A DNA stretch of 42,812 nucleotides, taken from NCBI RefSeq assembly GCF_000469345.1, contig NZ_KI271185.1:69020-111831 (forward strand), read 5' to 3'. The notes beneath the pieces were generated by a model that saw only the letters and a list, made by a program, of their open reading frames with translations, had not been told where the DNA came from and did no database searches. Source of the DNA: Eubacterium ramulus ATCC 29099. Its GTDB lineage: Bacteria > Bacillota > Clostridia > Lachnospirales > Lachnospiraceae. Numbering within the stretch: position 1 is the stretch's first letter; each line of letters opens with the position of its first letter. A program made the position numbers and the translations under genes. Positions 7,695 through 16,000 of this stretch are shown here, piece after piece.

Positions 7695-8813
7695 ATGAAT
7701 ACAACACAGCAAATCTTGAATACAGCTGTTGTCGGCTGTGGAGCCATCAGCGATATTTATCTGGAAAATATGATCCATCATTTTGATAATTTAAATGTAA
7801 CTGCCTGCTGTGCAAACCACTTAGAACACGCGAAAACAAAGGCAGATGCGTATGGGATCAAAGGCTGCACCTACGAAGAGATTTTAAAAGATCCTTCTAT
7901 TGATATGGTCGTCATCCTGACTCCGGCACCGACACACGAAATATTGATCCGTCAGGCACTGGAAGCCGGGAAGCATGTGTATACAGAAAAAACTATGACC
8001 TTATCCGCACAGAGTGCCATGAATCTGCAATGCCTTGCAAAAAGCAAAGGGCTGTACCTTGGTTCTGCACCGGATACCTTTCTGGGAGCTGCCTTACAGA
8101 CTGCACGGAAAGCCATTGATGACGGTCTGATCGGTGAAGTCACATCCTTTGACATCTGTGCCAACCGGGATCTTGATTATCTCTCCGGCGTATCACCGTT
8201 TCTATGTATGCCCGGCGGCGGTATCTGCTATGATTACAGCGTGTATCATCTGACGGCCCTGGTCAGTCTGCTGGGACCGGTGGAATCAGTATCCGCTCTG
8301 GTCCGGAATCTTGCCCCACAGCGCACAAATACCTTTCCGGACAGTCCGACCTTCGGTCAGAAGATTTCCTATCCAAATGAAAGCCAGGTATTTTCGATAT
8401 TAAAAATGGAACATGAAATCACCGGAACCCTGTCCATTAATGGTGACAGTGTGATTCATGATCTGGCACATTTTATGATCTACGGAAAAAAGGGTATCCT
8501 GAAGCTGACCGATCCGAATGCCTTCGGAGGCAATGTGATCTTTCTTCCTGCACAGAAAAATTTTGAAGATCATCCCGCACCTGAGATACTGAATTATGGT
8601 TTTTCTTACGAAGAAAACAGCCGTGGACTCGGACCTTCCGAAATGGCAGACGCAATTTTCACCAAACGTGAAAGCCGTACAAACGCTTCCCTGGCTATAC
8701 ATGTGCTGGATGTCATCGACCATATGGTGCAAAGCAGCGAAAAGGGTGCTTTTGTGCAGATTCCAACTACATGCAGGCGGCCGGAACCACTAGTAAGGAG
8801 GAATTTATTTTGA
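7695..8813 (+). CDS. Gfo/Idh/MocA-family NAD(P)-dependent oxidoreductase
   Basis: The 372-residue protein opens with a Rossmann fold (VVGCGAISDIYL near residue 12). The EKTM segment after GKHVYT is the position of the family's conserved EKP motif, here with T in place of P. A C-terminal dehydrogenase domain follows. Such enzymes oxidise or reduce sugars, inositols and related polyols; the substrate is not evident. A GGGAGG site precedes the ATG. Its TGA overlaps the TTG start of the yitT gene, so the two are translationally coupled. The palindromic element lies in the upstream gap. Confidence 0.9.
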   Translation: MNTTQQILNTAVVGCGAISDIYLENMIHHFDNLNVTACCANHLEHAKTKADAYGIKGCTYEEILKDPSIDMVVILTPAPTHEILIRQALEAGKHVYTEKTMTLSAQSAMNLQCLAKSKGLYLGSAPDTFLGAALQTARKAIDDGLIGEVTSFDICANRDLDYLSGVSPFLCMPGGGICYDYSVYHLTALVSLLGPVESVSALVRNLAPQRTNTFPDSPTFGQKISYPNESQVFSILKMEHEITGTLSINGDSVIHDLAHFMIYGKKGILKLTDPNAFGGNVIFLPAQKNFEDHPAPEILNYGFSYEENSRGLGPSEMADAIFTKRESRTNASLAIHVLDVIDHMVQSSEKGAFVQIPTTCRRPEPLVRRNLF

Positions 8814-9670
8814 AATTTGATTTAAAAAAAGATTTGAAGCGACTGCTGGTCGTATGCCTTGCCTCTGTACTGATGGCGTTAAATATCAAATCCTTTGTAC
8901 GCACCGGAGGTCTGTATCCGGGCGGTGCCACAGGACTTTCCCTGTTGATCCAGCGCGGGGCACAGATGTATCTGGGACTTGCTCTGCCCTACACGGTGAT
9001 CAATGTGATCTTGAATGCCATTCCTATCTACATCGGTTTCCGCTTTATCGGGAAAAAATTTACCCTGTACTCCTGTCTGTGTATTGTACTGACCAGTGTA
9101 CTTACGGACCTGATTCCAGGCATTGCTATTACTTCTGATGTCCTGCTGATCAGTATTTTCGGAGGCATTATCAATGGTTTTGCTATCAGTCTCTGTCTGC
9201 TGACGGGTTCTACCACCGGAGGAACGGATTTTATCTCCATCTATCTGTCTGAGAAAAAAGGAATGGATGCCTTTAATATCATTCTCGGATTAAATGCAGT
9301 CATTCTGGTTGCCGCAGGATTTATGTTTGGATGGGACAAGGCACTCTACTCCATCCTTTTCCAGTTTGCATCTACACAGGTGCTGCACACTCTGTACAAA
9401 AAATACCAGCAGGAGACATTTTTCATTGTCACCAATCATGGAGAACAGGTATATCAGGCTATCTCAAAAGCTACCAATCACGGTGCCACCATTCTGGATG
9501 GCGAAGGACCTTATGAGCATACAGAACGACAGGTAGTATACTCTGTCGTCTCCAGTGCAGAGAGTAAAAAAGTCCGGAAAGTAGTGAAAGAAGCTGATCC
9601 GAATGCCTTTATCAATGTAGTGAAAACAGAGCGTCTGTTTGGACATTTTTACTATAAACCAAATGATTGA
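8810..9670 (+). CDS. YitT family membrane protein (DUF2179)
   Basis: This protein has five or six hydrophobic segments in the first 190 residues, with the family signature GGxTGxxLLIQ near the N-terminus (GGATGLSLLIQ). A soluble C-terminal DUF2179 domain of about 80 residues follows. The role is uncertain; members are uncharacterised inner-membrane proteins. I chose the TTG start because AAGGAGG (8795-8801) lies 8 nt before it and it overlaps the upstream stop codon (TTGA). An in-frame ATG at 8771 would lie inside the upstream gene and lacks a ribosome site. Confidence 0.9.
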   Translation: MKFDLKKDLKRLLVVCLASVLMALNIKSFVRTGGLYPGGATGLSLLIQRGAQMYLGLALPYTVINVILNAIPIYIGFRFIGKKFTLYSCLCIVLTSVLTDLIPGIAITSDVLLISIFGGIINGFAISLCLLTGSTTGGTDFISIYLSEKKGMDAFNIILGLNAVILVAAGFMFGWDKALYSILFQFASTQVLHTLYKKYQQETFFIVTNHGEQVYQAISKATNHGATILDGEGPYEHTERQVVYSVVSSAESKKVRKVVKEADPNAFINVVKTERLFGHFYYKPND

Positions 9671-9711
9671 GCATGTGCTCTCTCCATATCCCGGAAAGTT
9701 TTGTAAATTGA

Positions 9712-9775
9712 AAAAGGAAGCACCTGCCCTGTCAGCCAGTAATCGCCTGTCAGGGAAAGTGCTTCCTTTTCTTTG
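9712..9775. terminator. Bidirectional terminator between yitT and the pilus operon
   Basis: Arms AAAAGGAAGCAC (9712-9723) and GTGCTTCCTTTT (9759-9770) pair perfectly, with an inner CCCTG/CAGGG stem. A-run and T-run flanks serve both convergent transcription units. Confidence 0.85.
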
Positions 9776-9778
9776 CAT

Positions 9779-10531
9779 TTACAGTTCTTCTTTTTTTCTG
9801 TACTTACGGTATAAACTGACACCAATCGCAATCCCGGCTGCGGCAATGATCATCACAACATATACTGCCGGCCGCTGAATGTCATCTGTTTTGGGTGTCC
9901 GCATCATTGTCGTCGTTTTAACCCCAGTCTGTGCCGGCTCCGTCACAGTTCCCGGAGTTGTCTCTGTTTTCCATTTATTATGGAAAACAATCCGGCTCTG
10001 TTTGTCGGGCTGACCGGATTTTAATGCCCACACTTCAGCTTCCAGCCCACCGCCTTCCACATTCAGGACACGTACTGTCACATCATACTCCGTGACATCA
10101 TACTCAATATTCTGATCCGTACCGGCAAGCTGGCGGATATGATACTGATAATCTCCCGGTGTTGTATACAGAATGGCATCGAATGTTCCGCTCCCATCCG
10201 CTCCCATCTGTATCTGGTTCTGCTCTGGCAACGGAAGCTCGTTCCGCTCGTTTTGAGCTTCCATTACCACGGTAAAAACCGGTGTATTCTCTGTCTGTCC
10301 ACCGACTGCAGTTCCTGTCAGCTGCACCGACACCGGAACGGATACCAGACAGGTTTTCTCCGCTGCCATGGCTGGCACTACTGCCAGCAGAACAAACCAG
10401 AATAGCACAACCAGCAACAGCAACAGGACACCTCGTTTTCTATTTTCACTGATTTTTTCATTCATCCTGGCATCTTTTTTCCCAAAATCACACTGCACAA
10501 TCTTAGACCGGCTCATCGTCTTCTGTTTCAT
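9779..10531 (-). CDS. Basal/minor pilin (FctB-like) with C-terminal anchor
   Basis: This is the last gene of the pilus operon. It has a hydrophobic signal segment ending near AMAA, one FctA-like (Spy0128-type) beta domain, a Thr-rich linker, then TPKTD, a hydrophobic segment and YRKYRKK. That is a cell-wall sorting signal with TPKTD in place of LPXTG. The place of the isopeptide Lys (usual pattern K near the first strand) reads VSVQLTG, and the usual Glu in Y-I-E reads YHIRQ. The internal isopeptide bond may therefore be absent. I chose the ATG at 10531, which has GGAGG about 14 nt upstream. An ATG at 10561 has no ribosome site but cannot be excluded. Confidence 0.75.
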   Translation of the reverse strand: MKQKTMSRSKIVQCDFGKKDARMNEKISENRKRGVLLLLLVVLFWFVLLAVVPAMAAEKTCLVSVPVSVQLTGTAVGGQTENTPVFTVVMEAQNERNELPLPEQNQIQMGADGSGTFDAILYTTPGDYQYHIRQLAGTDQNIEYDVTEYDVTVRVLNVEGGGLEAEVWALKSGQPDKQSRIVFHNKWKTETTPGTVTEPAQTGVKTTTMMRTPKTDDIQRPAVYVVMIIAAAGIAIGVSLYRKYRKKEEL

Positions 10532-10573
10532 GTGTTTTTCACGCACCTCCTTTCCGGTCATTCGTCTTTTTGT

Positions 10574-11359
10574 CTATTCAGAAACCTTCTCCAATTTTCC
10601 GAATAACACCACCCTTCCGTTTGTGGCAGACTCCGCACAAGTGGACAGGGCAACAACGGAATCTTCCCCTGTCACCCGGATATCCCGATACTGCACAGCA
10701 TGTTCCTTCACATAGGACAAAAGTTCCTGCATCTGCCCGGTTGTGTCCGGTTCTGCGATATAGCCATAGATTCGTCTGTCTGTGGCTTCCGCCTCCACGC
10801 AGGCAAAGATTGTAATCGACCTGGTTTCCTCCGGCAGATACAATGTGCCGGTCTCATGTGCCGTAAAGTACGCCTCGTCCGTAAATTCCACCACATCGCC
10901 AAACATGGCACCATTGCTCATATGATGTCCGTAAATCAGGTTATAAGGATCTGTAAAATCCGGTTGATTGGCACTGCTCAGGAAAATAGATCCTGACAGG
11001 GCAAAGTTTCCATAAACATCTTTGTTGATATATTCCATATCATCTTTTCCCCGGACTACCGGATAATCAATGCCAGTATCGTCAATCGTCAGCCAGGCAC
11101 AGACATCTGCATTGATGTTCTGCAGATCCTGTAAGGACGGATTCGCATCCTCCCCCTTTACCGGCTTCAGTTCCATCAGTTCATCATCCACGAAAGCGCC
11201 GTGGTAAATGCGCCAGGTATCCCATAGCGAATAGCCACCATATAGAAACAATACCGCCATAAGACAGCCTGTAAAAATGCTTACTACACCATTCGCTGCC
11301 CTTACCGTTTTTTCTGACATTTTCGCCCACCGGCTGCATGATATTGTTTCTTTTTTCAA
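10574..11359 (-). CDS. Class B sortase, pilus polymerising
   Basis: This is a membrane-anchored transpeptidase that cleaves sorting motifs and links pilins through lysine. It has one N-terminal transmembrane segment (about 25-45) and then the class B catalytic domain: H145 in YGHHM, C241 in LSTCA and R249 in TNGR. Class B sortases normally attach haem proteins, but in Streptococcus pyogenes FCT-type loci a class B enzyme (SrtC2/SrtB) polymerises the pilus, and gene order here is the same. The listed TTG start overlaps the pilin stop (TTGA). A start at ATG 11320 (residue 14) is an alternative. Confidence 0.9.
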   Translation of the reverse strand: MKKETISCSRWAKMSEKTVRAANGVVSIFTGCLMAVLFLYGGYSLWDTWRIYHGAFVDDELMELKPVKGEDANPSLQDLQNINADVCAWLTIDDTGIDYPVVRGKDDMEYINKDVYGNFALSGSIFLSSANQPDFTDPYNLIYGHHMSNGAMFGDVVEFTDEAYFTAHETGTLYLPEETRSITIFACVEAEATDRRIYGYIAEPDTTGQMQELLSYVKEHAVQYRDIRVTGEDSVVALSTCAESATNGRVVLFGKLEKVSE

Positions 11360-12453
11360 GATAATTTTTTTCTGCGGAAAAACAGTGCTCCCAGGAGAGA
11401 AGCCAGACCTGCCGATAATGCATATGGTGTTATACTCAGCATTACACCGGTCGGAGAGGCAGCCACACGGCGATTGGTTACCGTTACTGCATTATCGGCT
11501 TTCGTCATGGTCTGCTGCTGCGCCGTTACTTTTGCGGCATCACTTGCTGCCTCATCTTTTGCCACTGCCTGGGAAGTACCGGTTCCTTTCGATACTGCAA
11601 AATCGGTATCATAACCTTCGGAACTGTTCAGATTCTCTGTTACCGTATAAGTAACTGTGGACGGAATACCTGTAATCTCTGCTGCTGCATCTGCATGTGA
11701 CAACTGAAGGTTCACAGAACCAGATCCATTACTATCCAGCGTAATAAGTTCATTACCAAAGGTGAAGGATGTATTTGCCGGACCACTAAAATTGATCGTA
11801 AAATTAAATTTACGGTTCTTGTCACCCATATTACCTTCCACAACCTTATCCAGGCTCAGCTCATAGGTCTGATACGCATCTGTGATCTCACTATTTTTCT
11901 CTCCGTACTGTGCCTGCTTATCACCGGAAAAAGTCGGAGACACGGCCGCCTCGGTAAATACAGAAGCATCGATTTTGCAGCCGCCATTCACATTATCATT
12001 TACTACATAAACATCCAGATAACGTACATTGCCGTCTACATCCGTGATATCGGTATTTGAATTTGCACTTTCGGTCAGTACATAACGATAAATACCAGGT
12101 GCGCGGAAAGTTCCCTCCGGAAATGTAATAGCTGCTGTTTTTACTACTTCCTGCTGTGTGATCGTATCTGTATTTGTGTAAGATACATCCGAAACAATCG
12201 GTGTACCGACACCCGGCTTGACCTCCGGCGATGTGGCTGTCGCTCCAATCCCGTTCCCGGGAACAATCGTATAAGTATAGGTCACATCCGGTACACTGGC
12301 GCCTGCTGCCTTTTGCATCTCCAGCACCTTCTGGAAGCGGACAACACCATCATTGCCTCCGGTGGCTGCCATTGCCGGAACCTGAAATCCGCCAAACGCC
12401 ATTACTCCTGCCATTGTCATTGCAGATACACATCCAATCATTTTATTGTTCAT
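11356..12453 (-). CDS. Major (backbone) pilin, FctA/Spy0128-like
   Basis: The 365-residue secreted protein has a signal peptide ending near AMAA (about residue 30), two Spy0128-type domains (about 35-195 and 196-328), the sorting motif ASPTG (332-336), a hydrophobic stretch and RRKK. Candidate isopeptide residues are K42 with E128 in domain 1 and K203, E273 and N327 in domain 2. The sorting motif departs from LPXTG as that of the streptococcal backbone pilin does (EVPTG, from memory). AAGGAAGG precedes the ATG. It is followed by its sortase with an overlapping start. Confidence 0.88.
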   Translation of the reverse strand: MNNKMIGCVSAMTMAGVMAFGGFQVPAMAATGGNDGVVRFQKVLEMQKAAGASVPDVTYTYTIVPGNGIGATATSPEVKPGVGTPIVSDVSYTNTDTITQQEVVKTAAITFPEGTFRAPGIYRYVLTESANSNTDITDVDGNVRYLDVYVVNDNVNGGCKIDASVFTEAAVSPTFSGDKQAQYGEKNSEITDAYQTYELSLDKVVEGNMGDKNRKFNFTINFSGPANTSFTFGNELITLDSNGSGSVNLQLSHADAAAEITGIPSTVTYTVTENLNSSEGYDTDFAVSKGTGTSQAVAKDEAASDAAKVTAQQQTMTKADNAVTVTNRRVAASPTGVMLSITPYALSAGLASLLGALFFRRKKLS

Positions 12454-12469
12454 ATTCTCTTACCTTCCT

Positions 12470-12994
12470 TTATAACTGATTCCGTCGTATCACGGTAATG
12501 ATTTTTCCTCTTATCTCCTGTGTATCCACCGCTCCAAAATAGCGGCTGTCCGTTGCTCCTTCCCGGTGATCTCCCAGAACAAAACATTCCCCTTCCTGCA
12601 GTTGCAGCGGGTATTTCACCTCACTCTCATACTGCGGTGTTTCATAAAAAATATTTTGCTCCAGCACAATACTTCCATTCACTTTTACCGTTCCTTCCTC
12701 TGTAATTTCTACCGAATCGCCTCCTTTCGCAATGACGCGATCTACATACTGCTTCCCATTCTTGTTGCAGATTATGATATCCCCCGCCAACGGTTGTTTA
12801 TCCAGACGATAATACAATACCAGATCTCCGGCGCTGATCCGCGGCGCCATATCCTCGCTTTTGACTGTGGTAATTCCAAATATACAGCCAAACAACAGAT
12901 ATAAAATACCGATGAGGATCAACAAACGGATCAGAAACCACCGCCACTGCGCACACAGGCTTTCTGAATCCGGGCGCATGGATCGCCTGCCCAT
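12470..12994 (-). CDS. SipA-like signal peptidase I homologue lacking the catalytic dyad, pilus assembly factor
   Basis: The protein has one transmembrane segment (about 20-42) and a type I signal peptidase fold: the SxSMxP box, the GD strand, the RVI-GGD box and the GDH-x(5)-DSR box near the C-terminus. The catalytic serine is replaced (SEDMAP, D48), and the general-base lysine before RVI is D85 (YVDRVI). Streptococcus pyogenes SipA, essential for pilus polymerisation, likewise lacks both residues (reported as Asp48 and Gly85, from memory). I chose ATG 12994 because AAAGGAAGGG precedes it and the numbering then matches SipA. A GTG at 13042 would add 16 residues. Confidence 0.85.
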   Translation of the reverse strand: MGRRSMRPDSESLCAQWRWFLIRLLILIGILYLLFGCIFGITTVKSEDMAPRISAGDLVLYYRLDKQPLAGDIIICNKNGKQYVDRVIAKGGDSVEITEEGTVKVNGSIVLEQNIFYETPQYESEVKYPLQLQEGECFVLGDHREGATDSRYFGAVDTQEIRGKIITVIRRNQL

Positions 12995-13123
12995 TCTGTT
13001 TCCCTTCCTTTCATTTCCTCTAATTTTCAAAATCTCTTCCACATCATGATACTTCTTCCATTTTTCAACTTTTCTGTCATTATCCCTACAAAATGCTATC
13101 TGTATCCTTGATCCGCATTCTTT

Positions 13124-14986
13124 TCAGTGCAACGATTTTCTCTGCCTGAAAAAAATCAGATATCCCGTACCTGCTCCACACAGTATCACAAACACAGCAG
13201 CCACCGGAGCTGCTGTCCCCTGAATTCCGGTTGGCGGCAGCACAATATCGTAGGTGTATGTGTTTACGATCTCAGCCGTGGCTGTTTTCTGATCCTGCAC
13301 CGTGACAGTTCCTTTCGTTGCCTCTTCGCCGTTAAACGTGGAATCTACCCGATAATCCGGCAAACCGGAAGGCAGGATTTCTTCAATACGATACGTTCCT
13401 GCTGCCACATTTGTCTCTGTGTATGTGCAGGAATAGGAACCATCCTCATTACGGCTGAACTGATTTAATGCTACCAGATTCTCCTTCTGATCCGGTGCAG
13501 TGATTTTTAACTGCAGACTGTAATCCGCTGCATTGTCCTCCGGCAGACCACGTATTGTTTTTGTAATCTGCAGATGACCGGTATCCGGATTCGGATCCGG
13601 CAGCGTCTCACTGAACGATACATGATCCAGATGATTACCAACCGTTCCTGCTTTTGCATCACTGCGTCCACTTTTGTCATAGGCTGTTTCGCCTGCCACA
13701 AAGAAAAACCGGGTCAGATACTGATTTTCGCTGACATCATAGTCCCCGGTGTGACGATACCACTTTACATTATCATCCGTAATTGTTGCTACGGATGCTC
13801 CCGGATATTTCCCGGTGTTGCTCCGTACATTTGCTATGACATCCTGTACGGCACTCTGAGTATCCACATGGTACTGTTTTGCCAGTTTTGTAGACATGAT
13901 CAACACATACATCGTATCTGTCTGACTGCTGTCATAGGCTGTTGTTCCACGCCCCCGATGATGCAGCTGCCAGTACAGCTTCGCCCCCGGTGTGGTCAAT
14001 ACATCCTGATACAGCGCACCTGGTTCGTTTGCATTCAATTCTGCAAACTGTGTTTCACTGGCTGCTGCCTCTACGTTATGCCAATCCAGGGACTGCCGTG
14101 CATGTGTCTTTCCTGTATTTTTGTCATACTTATCTGTGGCAGCACTGACATATTCGATCTGCGCATCCGAGGCGGTAGTTTTCCATATCAGCCCCGGAGT
14201 TCCATTGGAATAATACGGCTGATAACCGGTGCTTCGTGTCGCAGCCGGTGTCTCGAAATCTCCGTTTTCCAATTGGTTGTAGTAGCTGACCTGAAGTGCC
14301 GCAGATTCCGACAGCAACTGACCGGAAGCATCCTTTCCCTGAACCTTATAGTAACAGCGGGCACCTTTATCCAACGCCACATTCAGTGCGGTTCCATCTT
14401 CCGATATATTATAGGAATTTCCGGTTACTTTATGGCGCTCCACCCTTGTCCAGGTATTGCTCCCTTCCGCATGTTTGTACCATTCCAGTGTGATACCATT
14501 CGATACATTACCGGACAGCTGTGCTGTCAATGTGCCGGTATTCTCAATGTCATCCTGAATGGCGACTGTGATGCTGCCTGCTGCATTCTGTGCATCTTTT
14601 TCTTCATCTGAATCATTCACAGTTTCACCTGTTTGATTCTCGGAAGATATTTTTTCCTGCAAAGCATCGTTTCCCTCTGTCTTATCACTCTCTCCTTTCC
14701 GGGATTCTTCCTGTTGCAGCTCATTCGAACTTATCTCTGGTATCTCCTGTTGCAGTACCTCCGAACTTATCTCTGGTATCTCCTGTTGCACATTTTCTTC
14801 CGTGGATGCAGCCGCTCCCACATCATCTTCTTTCTGCGTACTGTCCTCCTGTATCACAACCGTCTGTGCCTTATCAGAACTACCTGCTTTCGTAGATTCT
14901 TCTGCCTGCACAGATGCCCCGGTCAGTGAAAAAAAAAGCAGCAACGCCAGTAAAAATGTGAGAGGTCTTTTGCATTTTTTTCGCAT
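13124..14986 (-). CDS. Pilus tip adhesin (Cpa-like), LPPTG surface protein
   Basis: This is the first gene of the pilus operon. It has a signal peptide (1-28), an acidic low-complexity stalk (30-135) with two copies of QQEIPEISS (67-75, 79-87), and an Ig-like domain (about 137-235). A large domain starting NGDFE (about 240-460) is a likely ligand-binding module. A Cna-B-like domain follows (469-578) with isopeptide candidates K476, E535 or E536, and N575. It ends with LPPTG (583-587), a hydrophobic segment and RQRKS. The streptococcal tip protein Cpa ends with VPPTG, from memory. GGAGATGG precedes the ATG. The binding target is unknown. Confidence 0.85.
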   Translation of the reverse strand: MRKKCKRPLTFLLALLLFFSLTGASVQAEESTKAGSSDKAQTVVIQEDSTQKEDDVGAAASTEENVQQEIPEISSEVLQQEIPEISSNELQQEESRKGESDKTEGNDALQEKISSENQTGETVNDSDEEKDAQNAAGSITVAIQDDIENTGTLTAQLSGNVSNGITLEWYKHAEGSNTWTRVERHKVTGNSYNISEDGTALNVALDKGARCYYKVQGKDASGQLLSESAALQVSYYNQLENGDFETPAATRSTGYQPYYSNGTPGLIWKTTASDAQIEYVSAATDKYDKNTGKTHARQSLDWHNVEAAASETQFAELNANEPGALYQDVLTTPGAKLYWQLHHRGRGTTAYDSSQTDTMYVLIMSTKLAKQYHVDTQSAVQDVIANVRSNTGKYPGASVATITDDNVKWYRHTGDYDVSENQYLTRFFFVAGETAYDKSGRSDAKAGTVGNHLDHVSFSETLPDPNPDTGHLQITKTIRGLPEDNAADYSLQLKITAPDQKENLVALNQFSRNEDGSYSCTYTETNVAAGTYRIEEILPSGLPDYRVDSTFNGEEATKGTVTVQDQKTATAEIVNTYTYDIVLPPTGIQGTAAPVAAVFVILCGAGTGYLIFFRQRKSLH

Positions 14987-15070
14987 TTCACCATCTCCAT
15001 TCCCGAAATAAAGCCGGATCCCCTGTAACCCAAAGTTCCACTTTTATTTCTAGGTAATTTATATGCAGAA

Positions 15071-15115
15071 GGGCAAAAAAATATGACAGGAAATTTGAAA
15101 AATTTTCCTGCCATA
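15071..15115 (-). terminator. Terminator of the radical SAM operon
   Basis: On the minus strand, GCAGGAAAATT pairs with AATTTCCTGTC-type arms (one mismatch) and is followed by a run of seven T. It separates the radical SAM gene from the pilus operon, so the pilus operon must start from a promoter between about 14987 and 15070. No convincing hexamer pair was found there. Confidence 0.75.
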
Positions 15116-15130
15116 CAATATTTTATTCAT

Positions 15131-16000
15131 TTATAATCTACGCATAGACTCGTTTTTAAATGCATCCCGCTCCCTGCTTTTCTGAATTTTTTCCAGCATC
15201 GCCGGAATGTCCCTGTTCAGATTGCCTGCCAGGGAAATATAATTGGAAGCGTGATTGGAACGAAATACAGTTCCTTCCGAATCCACATGTGTTAAAAACA
15301 GCTCCATCTCTTCCAGCACCTGTGCCGGTGTCAGAAGCTGCATCATTCCTGCTTTTACTTCCTGCAGCATCGGTGCTCCCGGCTCCAGAAGCAACGTCAG
15401 AAATCCCAGATAGTCCGGTTTCATGGCTGTAATTAATTTTGCCGAGGCAACCGCATGTTCTTCCAACATTTTCTGCCCGCCAAGACCGGAGATCAGTGTC
15501 ACACTGAGGCGGATCCCGGTTCCGCGCAGACGCTCCGCTGCCCGCACATATTCCTCCACTGTCACACCTTTGTGGATATGTTCCAGAATCTCCGGGCTTC
15601 CGGATTCTGCCCCCAGATAGATCATATCCAGACCAAGTTCATGTAACTCCTGAAGTTCCTCTTTTGATTTTCGCAAAATATCCTGTGCGGTTCCATAAGA
15701 AGTAATGCGCTCTGTCTTCGGAAAATACTGTCTGCACAGACGTAAGATCGTACACAGTTTTTCCTGTGACAGCACAAGTGCATCACCGTCTGCCAAAAAG
15801 ATCCGCAGACTGCGGTTTCCGTAATAGCTTCGTGCTTCTTTTAAATCCTCTTCCACTTCACGCAAAGGCTTTACATGAAAGCTTTTTTCTTTGTACATTG
15901 TACAAAATGTGCAGTGATTATGTGCACATCCCACCGTCACCTGCAAGATCAGGCTGTATGCCTCGCTTGGTGGACGGTAAATCATTCCATCGTAATTCAT
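15131..16000 (-). CDS. Radical SAM protein
   Basis: The 289-residue cytoplasmic protein has cysteines C25, C30 and C33 in the spacing CX4CX2C (CAHNHCTFC), rather than the classical CX3CX2C. The rest has the radical SAM barrel features: a DGDAL stretch after the first strands, YLGAESGSPEILEHI and a GLGG strand. I know the CX4CX2C form from a family of uncharacterised Firmicute proteins annotated as radical SAM or coproporphyrinogen-oxidase-like. The substrate is unknown. Its ATG overlaps the stop of the antiporter gene (ATGA), so the two are translationally coupled. Confidence 0.85.
   Translation of the reverse strand: MNYDGMIYRPPSEAYSLILQVTVGCAHNHCTFCTMYKEKSFHVKPLREVEEDLKEARSYYGNRSLRIFLADGDALVLSQEKLCTILRLCRQYFPKTERITSYGTAQDILRKSKEELQELHELGLDMIYLGAESGSPEILEHIHKGVTVEEYVRAAERLRGTGIRLSVTLISGLGGQKMLEEHAVASAKLITAMKPDYLGFLTLLLEPGAPMLQEVKAGMMQLLTPAQVLEEMELFLTHVDSEGTVFRSNHASNYISLAGNLNRDIPAMLEKIQKSRERDAFKNESMRRL

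Noticed and set aside
8771-8809. ATG at 8771 as the start of yitT
   Set aside because: It lies inside the upstream gene with no ribosome site, whereas TTG 8810 has AAGGAGG at good spacing and overlaps the upstream stop.
13574-14611. A 345-codon plus-strand frame within the tip adhesin gene
   Set aside because: Cys- and Ile-rich shadow of the adhesin frame, no domain recognised, no ribosome site.
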